A DNA stretch of 64,000 nucleotides from Lolium rigidum. Taxonomy: Eukaryota; Streptophyta; Magnoliopsida; Poales; Poaceae. The position numbers and the translations under genes are program-made. Below are positions 21,181-34,309 of the stretch, one piece after another (the stretch's first letter is position 1; every line of letters starts with the position of its first letter). The stretch lies in the NCBI RefSeq assembly GCF_022539505.1, contig NC_061508.1:340269484-340333483 (forward strand), given 5' to 3'. The notes beneath the pieces are model-generated. The model was not told the DNA's origin and did not search any database. It saw only the letters and a program-made list of their open reading frames with translations.

Positions 21181-23159
21181 GACATGAGTGATATTCTACT
21201 TTTGTTGACCAGTCAGCCTTTGCATTTACTCGCTCCGCTCTCTTCAAGTACGTGAGCAGCTACAATTTACTCATCCTCCATATCTGGCAGTCACCATTGT
21301 TGCACAAGGAAGCTCTCTTCTCAGCGAAATCCTCTCGGTCATTTCTTCCTCTCCAATCTTAGCAACACATAGTCACACCAATCAAATTCAGAGATGCATT
21401 CGTCATCTTTTATAGCAGACCAGAAATCCAAGGTGATATACTCATGTTTGGTTGACGGGTCTAGTAGATGGCCCATTACAAAAATTACATATGCAATCTG
21501 GAAGCACACATATCGATCCTGACACTGGCCTAGCATAGAGAGCTACAGCCTACAGACACACTAACAAGACACACTAACACGGCACGCGTCGAGACATTTC
21601 CCTTGCTCTGTCGGCTCGGATGCAGCCCACATGCTACATCATTAAATGCACTGAGCAGGGAAATACATGAGAGCTGCTAGTATACGTGATTCTATACAGT
21701 AAAGAACATGTATGTGTACTGGATGGTTACAGACAAATGGATGGATAGATGGACAGAACGAACGGCTGAGAGAAGCTAAAACTAGCAGGTTCACTGAAGC
21801 TCATGTGCCATTATAGCTTTTCGGAAGGAGACCGCCTATATATGGGTCGGTTTTCGTGAGCGAGGAGGCAAGAGACCGTGATTCAATTCTGGAGGATTTG
21901 AGTTCGTACCGAGCTCATCCTCGTTTCTTTTTGTTTGAGCTGACACCTTCAGATCAGATACATACAAGCACGCAGGGACGTAAGAAGTTTGGGCAGGCCC
22001 AGGCCCATAAGGACGATGGTCGAGCCTAACCAAAGTACGCACCGATCTACATACGAATCGTACCGCTCAAAAAAAAAAAAATCTACATATGAATCGTTTG
22101 CTTTGGTACACGCGGACCAAAAATATTAGCCACATATCGATCGGACGACGGACGAAAACGGTACCAAACCACACAAACACTTCTCCCTTTATATTATTAA
22201 AAGTATAGAAAAACGTTCATCGTGTCTTCTTCGTACATGCCTGCTCTTTTAGTGCCGTCGTTGTCTTTCTGCGTTCAAAGTAGAAATGGACTTGTCAGGC
22301 GATCATGTCAGGATCCCGATGGATCTGACCGAAGAGGATCACAAGAAGAGGGATTTGAGGGGAAATCAATGGATAAATTGGATGAATTGCAGAAATTTAA
22401 TCTAAGATAAATGCAGGAAAATAAAGATAAAATTAGGGTTCATATTTCTTGATTGATTGCAAGGGGATATAAGGGTAAGCTTATATAGACTTAACCAACT
22501 ACAACATGACACATAGGTGGAATACCGATACTACCCTTACCGCTAATAATCCACTACTCCATAGCACTACTAGTCCCTGACAGATCATCACTCACGTCTC
22601 CTATAAATTCCTACCCCTTGATCTGATTCGTCAACGATTATTTTTTAAAGTGAGTATAGAAAAGTCATTCATATCAAATTCTTCTTTACGGTTTGAACTA
22701 AAAGAATCATTTTTAATAATTAAAAAGCCACTTTCTCAGTACTCCTTTATGGTAGAAGCGGTTCAAAGACCATTTTTTTTACCGTTTCGCCACATTTAGA
22801 GCTCCAATTCCTTGTGACAGATATGAAAAAGGATTCACATTTTTTTGGTTTGGCTCAAACGCAATAATTTTATTGCAAATATATTCTAGAAAATAAAATC
22901 TGCATCTAACTGTATGGACCGGTTGTATTCACTGCAGAAACTTTGTGCCGATTCGACCAAACCTGTTTTTCCCACTGAATCGGTGCCATGGTGTAGATGG
23001 TCCTAGGATCAACTCTGAGAGACAGGGCTACTGAGAGATAAGAACCTTTTCTACCGCATTTGATTCTAGGCGAAAATGCATTGATCTTCTTTAATTAGTG
23101 TAGATTTTGTCCTAGGGGGTATGTTGTTCCCCCAAGTCTTGCGTGCTGGACAATTAACT
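21181..23159. other. Intergenic DNA without recognised genes
   Basis: No supported reading frame. The part from about 22590 (CTCCTATAAATTCCTACC, GATCTGATTCGTCAACGA) weakly resembles 38516-38560, suggesting that the recurrent segment extends further left in this copy. Confidence 0.4.
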
Positions 23160-24080
23160 CTCTATGTATTGAATATGTGAGAAGTTGGTTCCTGGTAGGA
23201 AGATGATTTGATGCACCATATACTATTTGTGAGTATTCAACAATAGCGTAACACCGGCAATTGTTCATTTATCTAGTTAAATGTTTATGTCTACACATTA
23301 TCCTATAATATACATGCATACTTTCAAATTTAATGTATTCACTCCGATCTATAATATGTGTCGTGGTTTTAGTTGAGATTTGACTGAAAATAAAATAAAA
23401 CCACAACCCCTATTATGGATCAAAGGGAGTAATTTCAAAGCTTTATGGCTTTGAGCCGATTACGTCACACACAAGTTGGTCGAAAAGGACGAGGCCAATT
23501 TATTCTTCCTTTGATGGCTACCAGCAATGCATATCTACTTGACCTAACCTGGAATGACATATAAGTTGACCTGCATGAGAACACTTCAGTATAGTTTGGG
23601 CCAGAAAAGCACCATGCATGGTAGTATGTACCAAATTATCAGCTTGTTAGGGTATATAGCTGGGCTTGGGAAGAATCAAGAATTATGTTACCACCAGTCA
23701 CTATGTTCAAAGTAGTCAGATTGTCATTCATGGTAGTGCTGAATTAAGCTGCCTATTAGACAAGCTAGCTAAGGTGAAGCTTAAGCTCATGAGGAAATTA
23801 CTTAGGGCTGGCCTCGTATAGACTCGGACAGATGGAGCTGCACAATAGCACTTTGCAAGTTGAATTCCGGTGAGATTCCAGTGTCACCTAGCTAAGAATC
23901 AGCTACGGGAATACGTATGGAAACCAGCCGCCAATTTTAATCCTTCGTCGTTCGTTCGCTCCGCGTGGGTGTCATGGACACAGGCCCAACTAATACTAGC
24001 CTATGCCCACCACATGCCTCTTCCTGGGTGCGGCTCACAGCGAACGAGTCCAGCTAGTCGCAACCAGCCACGACAGACGT
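23160..24080. repeat. Recurrent intergenic segment, copy 2
   Basis: Closest relative of copy 1 (2977-3990), in the same orientation and about 20 kb away, including the shared Stowaway MITE. The similarity ends in the TCATGGACACAGGCCCAACT region, which continues like 19060-19180. Confidence 0.7.
23338..23429. mobile_element. Stowaway-like MITE, duplicated copy
   Basis: Same insertion as 3204-3294 with the same TA flanks (23336-23337 and 23430-23431). Termini are TTCACTCCGATC and GATCAAAGGGAG. Confidence 0.7.
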
Positions 24081-24380
24081 GGTGCACGCAGGCTGGCTGA
24101 CTTAGAAGTTAAGCGCTCTCGACCTCGGTAGTGTGTGTCTAACTGTCGATCTACACTAGCAATCCAGTGTCTACAAAAAAGGAAATATATATGTATATAT
24201 ATACAGCCAAACGATGCGGATGGAACTGCACTATAATATCGCGTTGACTCGTGTCAAACTCCAACGTCTCTCAATGATAATCCTCGCATGCATTGTCAAA
24301 ACATGTATCCATCGTTTGGGATCTCAGACACAGACACACGGAAACCGCCGCCATTTTTGAACTCTGGCTCGCCTCTCGTC

Positions 24381-24758
24381 CACTAGTAGAAGGTCAATTG
24401 TCCCGATCCATTGGGCCATCAGTCCCGGTTTTTGAATCGGGACCAACCAGGCGGGACTAAAGGTCAACCCTTTAGTCCCGGTTCAAATGTGCACCGGGAT
24501 CAAAGGCACGTGGTGCGGCTAGGAGGCTCGTGGTGGAGGACCTTTGGTCCCGGTTCGTGATACGGACCGGGACTAGAGGGTCTCTGCCGCGGCAGAGAAA
24601 ATGGCCGTTTCTCTGCCGCGGCAGAGGTTTAGGGTGGAGCAGTGTTTCTCTGCTGCGGCAAAGAAACTGACCGTTTCTCTGCCGCGACAGAGTTTCAGGG
24701 CTTTATATTATTCATTCAATTCTGCAATGCATATATCATTCAAGAAACCACAAAAATC
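24381..24758 (-). mobile_element. CACTA terminal fragment, reversed relative of the element at 1-2904
   Basis: Starts CACTAGTAGAAGG, then GGTCCCGGTT/AACCGGGACTAAAGG repeats, then four CTCTGCCGCGGCAGAG palindromes, and ends with the complement of TTGTGGTTTCTTGAATG. This is the mirror order of 2547-2904, so it is the same family's terminal block in the opposite orientation. No coding part remains; it is a truncated terminus. Confidence 0.75.
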
Positions 24759-24880
24759 CACTAGTAGGAAAAGGCTCATTAGTGGCGCACCAAAAACCAC
24801 ATTCTGTGGCGCATTCCGGTAAATATCAGTCAAAAAGAAAGCTTTGAATTTGAGATCACTTTGAACACTTAATAAGTTGA
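24759..24880 (+). mobile_element. Second CACTA-like 5' terminus abutting the first
   Basis: CACTAGTAGGAAAAGGCTC is followed by AGTGGCGCACC and GTGGCGCATTCC repeats, the style of a different CACTA family. No opposite end was found, so it is probably a terminal fragment. The right boundary is approximate. Confidence 0.45.
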
Positions 24881-25740
24881 AATTTATTTGAAATCTTTGA
24901 AAAGTCCATAAATGCATATATACTTTTGTCTGTAGATAAAGTTGACAAAGATATTTTGAGATGGAGAGAGTATAATATTCATTATGATTATTCGTGTTTT
25001 AGGTTTAACCAAAAATTTCATGTTAAAATATTGTCACGTAGTGACCAGATAGCCTATTCTTCATGTTCTGTCACATCCTACTACTTTGCTAGCATCACGT
25101 TCGATCTCGCTAGTGTAGGAAATTTTCTTAACAGGCACAGGTAATGTCCTTTGAAAGATATGGCCTAACACTATTGGTTAGTTTCGGTTGTTTTATCTAG
25201 CGCCGTAGTTATGCTGCTATTTCTTAGCGGGTGTAGTGGCGTGGTGTGGAGACACAACTTGCCATAGTTAATCAGTTTCACGACCAATCAGTTTTCGGTG
25301 AGCTTCCTCTAGATTATAACTCATGACAAGTTAGTTTTTGCTCTCTTTGTTTGTACAGGCTAACGTTTTACTTAAGCATTTTGTCTTTTACTATCAGGCT
25401 CTCAGCCACTAATTATAATTCTAACTGTTTAAATTATGATAATGTGGATTAACGTCGTATTTCTATCTTACCATTAAAAATACAGATCTAACAGCTAAAA
25501 TATTTTTGACGATATATAGTATGTTTGGAATTAGAATTGGAACTGGCTGGAGAGGAAACCGAACCCCTAACTCCCCATTCTTTAGTTTTCTAGCTAATCG
25601 CAATGGATTTTAGTTTTCTTTAGCTTAATTTATTTTGCATCGTATCAATACCACATGGCAGTCTCACATGAGTAGATTAGATATGAAGACTGTTAGAACC
25701 ACTTATTTTGAAGCATAACTAAGTAGTCATAAATAAAAAC
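24881..25740. other. AT-rich intergenic DNA, nothing recognised
   Basis: No supported gene. The stretch near 25440 (ATGTGGATTAACGTCGT) recurs in part at about 26698. Confidence 0.35.
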
Positions 25741-25759
25741 AAAATGAAAAATAAAAAAG

Positions 25760-26070
25760 GTATGTCGACGGCCACCCTCGTCATACCCTATGTGTCGAGG
25801 GTCTCTCACGTGGCTGTAGGCATACACCTACCACTGTCAGGCTTTCATCGGTGGGTGGAACTGCGGGCCACGTGGTAGGAGTATATGCCGACAGCTATGC
25901 TTTTGCCGACGGGCAGCCTCGACATAATGGCATATATGCCGACAGTTATATTTTATCGATGGTATGTCCCAGAAAACCCCCCGGCATGCCCACCTATATG
26001 GTGATGGCTAGGGTTTGTCGACGACTATTTTGGAGCGCTCGGCATGTGCGATTGTATGTCGATGGCCTCT
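25760..26070. mobile_element. Decayed CACTA-like stretch with TGCCGACGG motifs
   Basis: Repeated TATGTCGACGG / TATGCCGACAG motifs at spacings of 40-70 bp resemble the subterminal TGCCGACGGC repeats of the element at 29343-34004. No terminal CACTA sequence survives. Confidence 0.4.
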
Positions 26071-26426
26071 ATATGTATCATGCCACCTGTCTATGGTTTA
26101 AATAAAGCTTGAATCCAAATTTTGTAGCATCATACACTGGATATTGATCGGATCATTTTTTCTAGAAATTCCCGCCGTAGAGATATTAGTTATATATATT
26201 TTAGCTCCTCTAGTTCCCATTAGTATCCATTCATCTTTATCTCTAAATTATAGCCATACATTTAGTTAGTTAAATATTATCCTAAAGTCAATTTTTTTCT
26301 TCCATATGCAATAAATGTTACGTGATAATACTAACAGAATAGCTAATAGTAATTTCTCTTCCATGTAAAGTACACGTGGGTTTTGATGGGTGTACATGTA
26401 CACAATGTCTATAAAATAATGCTTGT

Positions 26427-26690
26427 TACGTAAAATCTGACTACATCTTTTATTTTCCTTTCCCAGCGAAGGTGGTGACATATCTCGTATGTGTTACGTA
26501 CTGTAAATCTTGTCCGTTAAAATTATAGATCTAGAGGTTAAAATAATTCTGATGACGTGCAAAATCTGACTACACCTTTTATTTTCCTTTTCCCAGGGAA
26601 GGTGGTGACACGTGACATATCTTGTATGTGTTACGTAAAATCTTTAAATTTTGTCCATGAAAATTGCAAATCTAGCGGTTAAAATAATTC
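26427..26690. repeat. Two-copy tandem repeat of about 130 bp
   Basis: AAAATCTGACTACAYCTTTT, CCTTTYCCCAG and GAAGGTGGTGACA recur at about 26430 and 26560, each followed by a GTTACGTA and GGTTAAAATAATTCT block. Non-coding. Confidence 0.65.
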
Positions 26691-26792
26691 TAATGTTGTG
26701 GATTAACGTAGTGTCTCTATTTTAGACTATGTATTATGCTTTTAGTATATAATAGATAAATAGATAGATTGTCGCAAAGAAAGGATTAGATT

Positions 26793-27460
26793 TTTGAAAT
26801 ATTATTTTACTGAATTTGCCAAACCTACTCTATTTTTTCAAATGCCTTCCAACTTTGTTTTCTTAAATTATATATTGGATATGTGAGAAGTTGGTTCCTG
26901 GTTGGCAGATGGTTCATGTCCACGATATACTATTTAATTTGTGAGTATTCAACAGTGGTGAACACCCACAATCGTATCCATCAAGTTAGTATTTATGTCA
27001 TTTGAAAGCAATAATATTCTCAATTTTAATATCATTCGAAACCTATATATAAATTTAAGCCGGTTGCATCACACCCAAGTATGGTTAAAAGGCACCAAAT
27101 CTAATACATTGTTTCCCAATGACTTTGATGGCCACCACCAATATATGTCTACATATTAAAGACACATCAACCTTCAGTATAGTTCGGATCCGACCGTCCG
27201 AAGAACATCGCGCCTGGTAGTATGCACCAAATTGGCGGCCCGTTGGGTGTGCAACTAGGCTTGGGAAGTATCGAGAATTTGGTTACCACTAATCACATGA
27301 TTTGAGTTAGGTAGACCAAGAAATAAAGTATTTTTTCTATTAACAAGCTAATTAAGTTCATGCTATACCCCATGTGGAACATTAATTAACGCTGACCATG
27401 TAACTATTCGGACATGTGGAGCTGCATAATTGATTTCCATCAAATTTTAGTTTAACCATC
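26793..27460. repeat. Recurrent intergenic segment, copy 3 (diverged)
   Basis: Shares GGATATGTGAGAAGTTGGTTCC, the CACACCCAAG block, GGGCTTGGGAAG-type (here AGGCTTGGGAAGTATCGAG) and the ATGTGGAGCTGCATAAT end with copies 1, 2 and 4 in the same order. It lacks the MITE. Confidence 0.55.
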
Positions 27461-28435
27461 AGACATCACCATAATTTTAAAAGTAAAATTCAGTAGTAAT
27501 TATAGTGTGTATCTACAAAATATATGAAACTGGAAACTTTCGAGCATCAAATATAAATTTCAGCTGCAACCATTATGCAACTAAAAAAACTCAACTGCAA
27601 CCATAGTGTAACTGGAAAATATTCAGTTGGAACTATGGTGATATCTCAGCTTTCCATGTGCAAACTAAAGAATTCTACAACCCACGTGCAACTCATAGGT
27701 CGCATGAATCACGATGCAAATCTAACGTTCCTAAAGTTCATTGACAAAAACTTGATTCCCATTTGATGAGAATTAATTTCACAATTTTTTTTTGATGAGA
27801 ATTAACAAAATCATATTATAAACTCTTGAGTCAGTATGGGATCTAAGTTTCTCTTTCCTCGAGAATCGGTAGAAGATTTGTGCAATCATTTCATTAAGCT
27901 TAATAGAAGGAACTCAAAAAGCTTGTAACAAGAATAAAATACAAGGCACACCGAACAAACTACTCATGCTCCTGTCTGCTTTGGGATGGCGGCGGACCAA
28001 CAAAACTACTCGAACACTCGCGCGTGTCCACGGAGACATTGCATCCATGCATTAATCAGCATAAACAGTTTGCGTCAAAACCTGGGCCATCATTGATTTG
28101 TTGTCGAAGATGCACGCGTTTCATTCCATTCCTAAAGCACATAGCAACAGCAAGAGACAGTGCCACATCTCCACACACCTCGCAGCATCGCACTACTACA
28201 CGGTCAGATTAGTGTCGATCAAGGGCATGAGGGTCTATATTCTGCATGATCACACCAGATGAACTCCAGATTTGGCGGGAGAATGGGCGTCCCATCATGA
28301 TGGGTTCAAGGTTTCGGCTTCAATTTTGCAGGAAGCCTAGAAGCATATATAGTAGCACCACATAATACTACAATGTATGCAATTCACTAATTAATTGTGT
28401 TTGATGGTTTCTTATGTATTGCTATAAAAAATGAC
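27461..28435. other. Intergenic DNA, nothing recognised
   Basis: Short repeated phrases (CAACTGCAACCATAGTG-like, 27560-27640) but no gene. The stretch 27900-28230 has a higher GC content without a family match. Confidence 0.35.
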
Positions 28436-29130
28436 CTTTGAAATATTATTTTACCTAATTTGCTAAAATTACTATATAGCTTGAAATGCATTGAGTTGTT
28501 ACTTCCGGGCTTGCATGTTTCGTATTGGTCAATTTTATACTGGATGGTTCCTGGTTGGTAGATGATTAGTTGCACGGTATACAATTTGTCAGTATTCAGC
28601 TATGGTGTAGAGTGTAGACCGCCAACGTATACGTCTAGTTACATATTTATGTACACACATTATCCTACGGGTTTATGCATTAATACCAACAAATTTAATC
28701 TAATTTGAAAGCTATACGAAATCAAGCCAATTGCATCCTGCCCGAGCGTGATTGAAAAGGACGGATCCAATTTCTCTTCCTTGCCGACTTTAATGGCTAC
28801 CAACAATGACTGCATATTAAAGTGACGTGCAACCTAAGCTAGGATGCTATATAAGTTAGCCTACATGAGAACACTTCATTATAGATTTGGGTAGAAAAAA
28901 TATCATGCACGACTATATATGCTAAATCGAAGGCTTATGTGGGGGTGTGCAACTGGGCTTGGGAAGGATCGAGAATTCATTTTCCATTTGTCATGGGATT
29001 TGAGCTAGATAGGCTAGACAAATATGTAGTTTGGCCATTAGCCAAGCTACTTAAGTTCATATTTGCTCTCATGTGGATATTGATTAATGCCGAGATCATG
29101 AGAAGGCAACACGAAGGATCAACTGAGCAA
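28436..29130. repeat. Recurrent intergenic segment, copy 4 (diverged)
   Basis: Begins TGAAATATTATTTTACC like copy 3 (26795) and continues with GGTTCCTGGTTGGTAGATG and GGGCTTGGGAAGGATCGAG in the same order. It lacks the MITE. Confidence 0.55.
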
Positions 29131-29342
29131 GCGCCGGAGCATCATATAGGAGGAACTATTTTTTCTAGATTTTTATTGAAGTTTATGCTACCGCTGCCCC
29201 CTTATTTTAAAAAAATAATCTGAAAACTTTACTTCATAAGTTTGAAATTTCGTTACAAAATCATGGATGTAATATCCTATATCGTGCAAAGAATCAATAT
29301 GAAATACTTCATATTCTAACCTGCACAAAAATGGTAAAAATG

Positions 29343-32300
29343 CACTACGGGAGAGCACAGATGTGTCAACGGCCGTCGTGTGTGCCGACGGCCAAATATC
29401 GGGGCTGTCGGTACAGAAGCCTCCGGACCGCGGCGATAAGGATGGCCGTCGGCGTTAAAATGGCCGTCGGTAAAAGCCGGTTGTGCCGACGGTTCTGGCC
29501 GTCGGCACAGGACCAGTCTGGCCGTCGGCACAACATTTTTTTCCTTTTTTTTTCGCTACCGACCTGTGCCGACGGCATAGCTTTTTTCTATTTCTGGAAG
29601 ACAGTCTTCAAAAAAGCATAACTAAATCATTCTAATTGAGAAAAATAAGTATAATATATCAAATTTTGCAGAAAAACAAGATCTATCATAGAAAAATATA
29701 AAAAATGAAATATTTCAAATACCTAAAAAAATCTTCTTAGAAATGAGCTATAATGTTCGAGGTTTTATGGCTTTCACACACGCCAAAAATGAAAATATTG
29801 TCCCTCGTGGGTCGGATTAGAAATGCACGTCCGGGGTCTTACTTCCCATCCTAGGGCCCACACACGTGCCAAATATGATCTCATTTCGGCAAACTATGCC
29901 ATGCCGAGGCCGTTTCCCACCTCATTTCCCCTGAAATCCATAGAACTCCCTACGTGATTGCCCTTTTCGTGAAGGATTTTTCGAAATAATTGTCGTATCC
30001 TAGTTTTAGCAAACAAAATAGTTACTATGACATATAAAATGACGTCACGCGGCTCCATGAGATTTTTGGACTTCGTTCAAATTGCCATCTGGCCAAAACA
30101 GGACCCCCGGGGACATGCCGTATCGTCGTACCGGGCGTGCGGGTGCACCCATTCGCGAACAAACTAAACAGACAAAAATTAGCACATATAATGATGCGTT
30201 GTTGAACTAAAAACAATTTTTCTGAAATTTCTGGAGCGACGGATAGTTGACCCCTAGTACAAATCCGGTCAGTTTCCAGCGGATTCGGCGGGACACCGCC
30301 GGAAGCCGCATGGGTTCCCAAAAAGCTAACGCGTGCACATGTCATGTGATAGGTGGTGCATAGGTAGTCTATTATCATCGCACAGAGGTTTCACGTCATA
30401 CTAAAATGCGCCCCATGTAGCTGTTTCACAAATAAAAACCGTTTGGGCACGCTAAAAATGAAATGATGGCAGTCCGTTGGTCGGTTTAGAAATCCACGTC
30501 CGGGGTCTTGCTTCCCATCCTAGGGTTCATACACGTGGCAAATATGATCTCGTTTCGGCAAACTATGCCATGTCGAGGCCGTTTCCCACCTCATTTCCCC
30601 TGAAATCCATAGAACTCCGGACGGGATAGCCCTTTTCGTGAAGGGTTTTTCAAAATAATTGCCGCATCCCAGTTTTGACAAACGGAATATTTACTATGAC
30701 ATATAAAATGATGTCACGCGGCTCCGTGGGATTTTTGGACTTCGTTCAAATTACCAGCTGGCCAAAACAGGACCCCCGGGACATGCGGTATCGCCGTACC
30801 GGGCGTGCGGGTGCACCCGTTCGCGAACAAACTAAACGGACAAAAATTAGCATATATAATGATGCGTTGTTGAACTAAAAACATTTTTTCCGAAATTTCT
30901 GGAGCGACGGATAATTGACCCCTAGTTCAAATCCGGTCAGTTTCCAACGGATTCGGCGGGACACCGCCGGAAGCCGCATGGGTTCCCAAAAAGCTAACGC
31001 ATGCACATGTCATGTGATAGGTGGTACATAGGTGGTCTACTATCATCGCACAGAGGTTTCACGTCATACTAAAATGCGCACCATGTAGCTGCTTCACAAA
31101 TAAAAACCGTTTGGGCACGCTAAAAATGAAAATATGGCAGTCCGTTGGTCGGATTAGAAATCCGCGTCCGGGGTCTTGCTTCCCACCCTAGGGTCCACAA
31201 ACGAGCCAAATATGATCTCGTTTCGGCAAACTATGCCATGTCGAGGCCGTTTCCCACCTCATTTCCCCTGAAATCCATAGAACTCCGGACGTGATAGTCC
31301 TTTTCGTGAAGGGTTTTTCAAAATAATTGTAGTATCCCAGTTTTGAAAAACGGAATAGTTACTATGACATATAAAATCACGTCGGCTCCGTGGGATTTTT
31401 GGAATTCGTTCAAATTGCCATCTGGCCAAAACAGGACCCCCGGGACATGCGGTATCGCCGTACCGGGCGTGCGGGTGCACCCGTTCGCGAACAAACTAAA
31501 CGGACAAAAATTAGCACACATAATGATGCATTGTTGAACTAAAAACAATTTTTCCGAAATTTCTGGAACGACGGATAGTTACCCCCTATTTCAAATCCGG
31601 TCAGTTTCTAGCGGATTCGGCAGGACACCGCCGGAAACCGCATGGGTTCCCAACAAGCTAACGCTTGCACATTTCATGTGATAGGTGGTGTGTAGGTGGT
31701 CTACTATCATCGCACGGAGGTTTCACGTCATACTAAAATGCGCCCCATGTAGCTACTTCACAAATAGAAGCCGTTTGGGCATGCTAAAAATGAAAAGATG
31801 GCAGTCTGTGGGTCGGATTAGAAATCTGCGTCCGGGGTCTTGCTTCCCATCCTAGGGTCCACACACGTGCCAAGTATGATCTCGTTTCGGCAATCTATGC
31901 CATGTCGAGGCCATTTCCCACCTCATTTCCATAGAACTCCGGACGTGATAGCCCTTTTCGTGAAGGGGTTTTCAAAATAATTGCCGTATCCCAGTTTTGA
32001 CAAACGAAATAGTTACTATGACATATAAAATGACGTCACGCGGCTCCGTGGGATTTTAGGACTTCGTTCAAATTGCCATCTGGCCAAAACAGGACCCCCG
32101 GGACATGCGGTATCGTCGTACCGGGCGTGCGGGTGCACCCGTTCGCGAACAAACTAAACGGACAAAATTTAGCAGATATAATGATGCGTTGTTGAACTAA
32201 AAACAATTTTTCCGAAATTTCTGGAGCGACGGATAGTTGACCCCTAGTTCAAATCCGGTCAGTTTCTAGCGTATTCGGCGGGACACCGCCGGAAGCCGCA

Positions 32301-34004
32301 TGGGTTTCCAAAAAGATAACGCGTGCACATGTCATGTGATAGGTGGTGCATAGGTGGTCTACTATCATCGCACAGAGGTTTCACGTTATACTAAAATGCG
32401 CCCCATGTAGCGGCTTCACAAATATAAACCGTTTGGGCACGCTAAAAATGAAAAGATGACAGTCCGTGGGTCGGATTAGAAATCCGCGTCTGGGGTCTTG
32501 CTTCCCATCCTAGGGTCCACACACGTGCCAAATATGATCTCGTTTCGGCAAACTATGCCATGTCGAGGCCGTTTCCCACCTCATTTCCCCTGAAATTCAT
32601 CGAACTCCGGACGTGATAGTCCTTTTCGTGAAGGGTTTTTCAAAATAATTGCCGTATCCTAGTTTTGACAAACGGAATAGTTACTATGACATATAAAATG
32701 ACATCACGCGGCTCCGTGGGATTTTTGGACTTCGTTCAAATTGCCATCTAGCCAAAACAGGACCCCTGGGACATGCGGTATCGCCGTACCGGGCGTGCGG
32801 GTGCACCCGTTCGCAAACAAACTAAACGGACAAAAATTAGCACATATAATGATACGTTGTTGAACTAAAAACATTTTTTCCGAAATTTCTAGAGCGACGG
32901 ATAGTTGACCCCTAGTTCAAATCCGGTCAGTTTCCAGCGGATTCGGCGGGACACCGCCGGAAGCCACATGGGTTCCCAAAAAGCTAACGCATACACATGT
33001 CATGTGATAGGTGGTGCGTAGGTGGTCCACTATAATCGCACAAAGATATCATGTCATACTAAAATGCGCCCCATGTAGCTGCTTCACAAATAAAAATCAT
33101 TTGGGCATGCTAAAAATGAAAAAGATAGCTGTCCATGGGTTGGATTAGAAATTCGTGTCCAGGGTCTTGCTTCCAATCCTAGGGTCCATACACGTGCCAA
33201 ATATAACCTTGTTTCGGCAAACTATGCCATGTCGAGGCCGTTTTCCACATCATTTTCGATAAAGTCAGTCAAATTTAAACTAGAGGTACTTAATGCTCAT
33301 GATTTTTGGGTAAGTTAACTTTGTCGGTTCAAAAGATAATATGGATATCATATTTGTATTCCTCTCATTTTTCTGATCAATTTAGACATATTATTTGCCA
33401 AATTCGCATTTACTGATATTAATTATTCCATATTAAATAAAAAGACAAAAAATCATTTAATTGTTTTTCAAATTCTATATTATTATTATTTATATATATT
33501 CATTGTTGTTTATTTAAGTAATTGTTTAGAAAATTCAAAAATATAGAGGTGTGACATCACGGTCAAAGGGTTAATAAGATAGATATGGTAATATTAACAT
33601 CAAGGTATCATTTCTTTCATGGAAGCTCATCCGAAGAGAACCAAGAAGTTAAGCGTGCCGGGGTGGGAGTAGTGTGAGGATGGGTGGCCAACCTGGAAAG
33701 TTTGACCACAAGTGCAATTTGACCTAAGATTAAGTGTACTAAGTGTGATTGTGAAAGATTAACAAGTAAAAAAGTAGAAGAAGAAAAGTGAAAAAAAAAT
33801 TCCAATTTTTTTTTGAATATTTTTTCGAAAATAATTTTGAAAATTTTGAAATACTATGCCGACGGTTTTACCGTCGGCACAATAATATGTGCCGACGGCC
33901 AGTCTGTGCCGATGGTGATTGGGCAGTCCCCGACCAGAACTGTGCCGACGATGCTACGCCGACGGTAGCCTGTGCCGACAGCGTACTCCATCTCTCCCGT
34001 AGTG
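29343..34004. mobile_element. CACTA-type element carrying a large tandem array
   Basis: Termini CACTACGGGAGAG (29343) and CTCTCCCGTAGTG (ending 34004) are exact complements, and an ATG duplication flanks them (29340-29342 and 34005-34007). Subterminal TGCCGACGGC motifs lie at 29360-29580 and 33855-33985. The 4.66 kb element has no transposase. Its interior is mainly a tandem array (29765-33255). It must be non-autonomous, mobilised if at all by a related CACTA. Confidence 0.92.
29765..33255. repeat. Tandem array of about 0.66-kb units
   Basis: Five full units and a partial one. The marker GGCTCCRTGRGATTTT starts at 30051, 30720, 31384, 32042 and 32710, giving spacings of 669, 664, 658 and 668 bp. 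Length differences come from small deletions, for example about 10 bp missing near 31930. Each unit holds CCGTACCGGGCGTGCGGGTG and TCGGCGGGACACCGCCGGA. No conserved reading frame runs through the units. Confidence 0.92.
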
Positions 34005-34309
34005 ATGTGGATCAGATTACATTTTAAAACTTCAAAATTTATCATATTTTTTTCATTTTTTAAATGTAGCCCAAACTAAAAAATATTTTTCTTTTAGATT
34101 TTGCACGGGTATAGGATACATCGTTGATTACATCCAAGAATTTTTTCAGTAAACTTTGATGCTTTGAATCGAGTTTCCAAATTTTTACCCGAGCTAAAAA
34201 AAAAGGAACATTTGGTTTTGTCCTACTTCCTTTGCAGTTCTTAAGATGGAATATATCCGGCCGCTTGTTCAGGTAGGACCGTAGGGAGAACCAACCTAAG
34301 GTAGGGTGG

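Noticed and set aside
25760..26070. Complete CACTA element
   Set aside because: Motifs resemble subterminal repeats but no matching termini or target duplication could be found.
29331..29621. Open frames at the left end of the 29.3-kb element as proteins
   Set aside because: They arise from GC-rich subterminal TGCCGACGGC repeats, and both strands are open.
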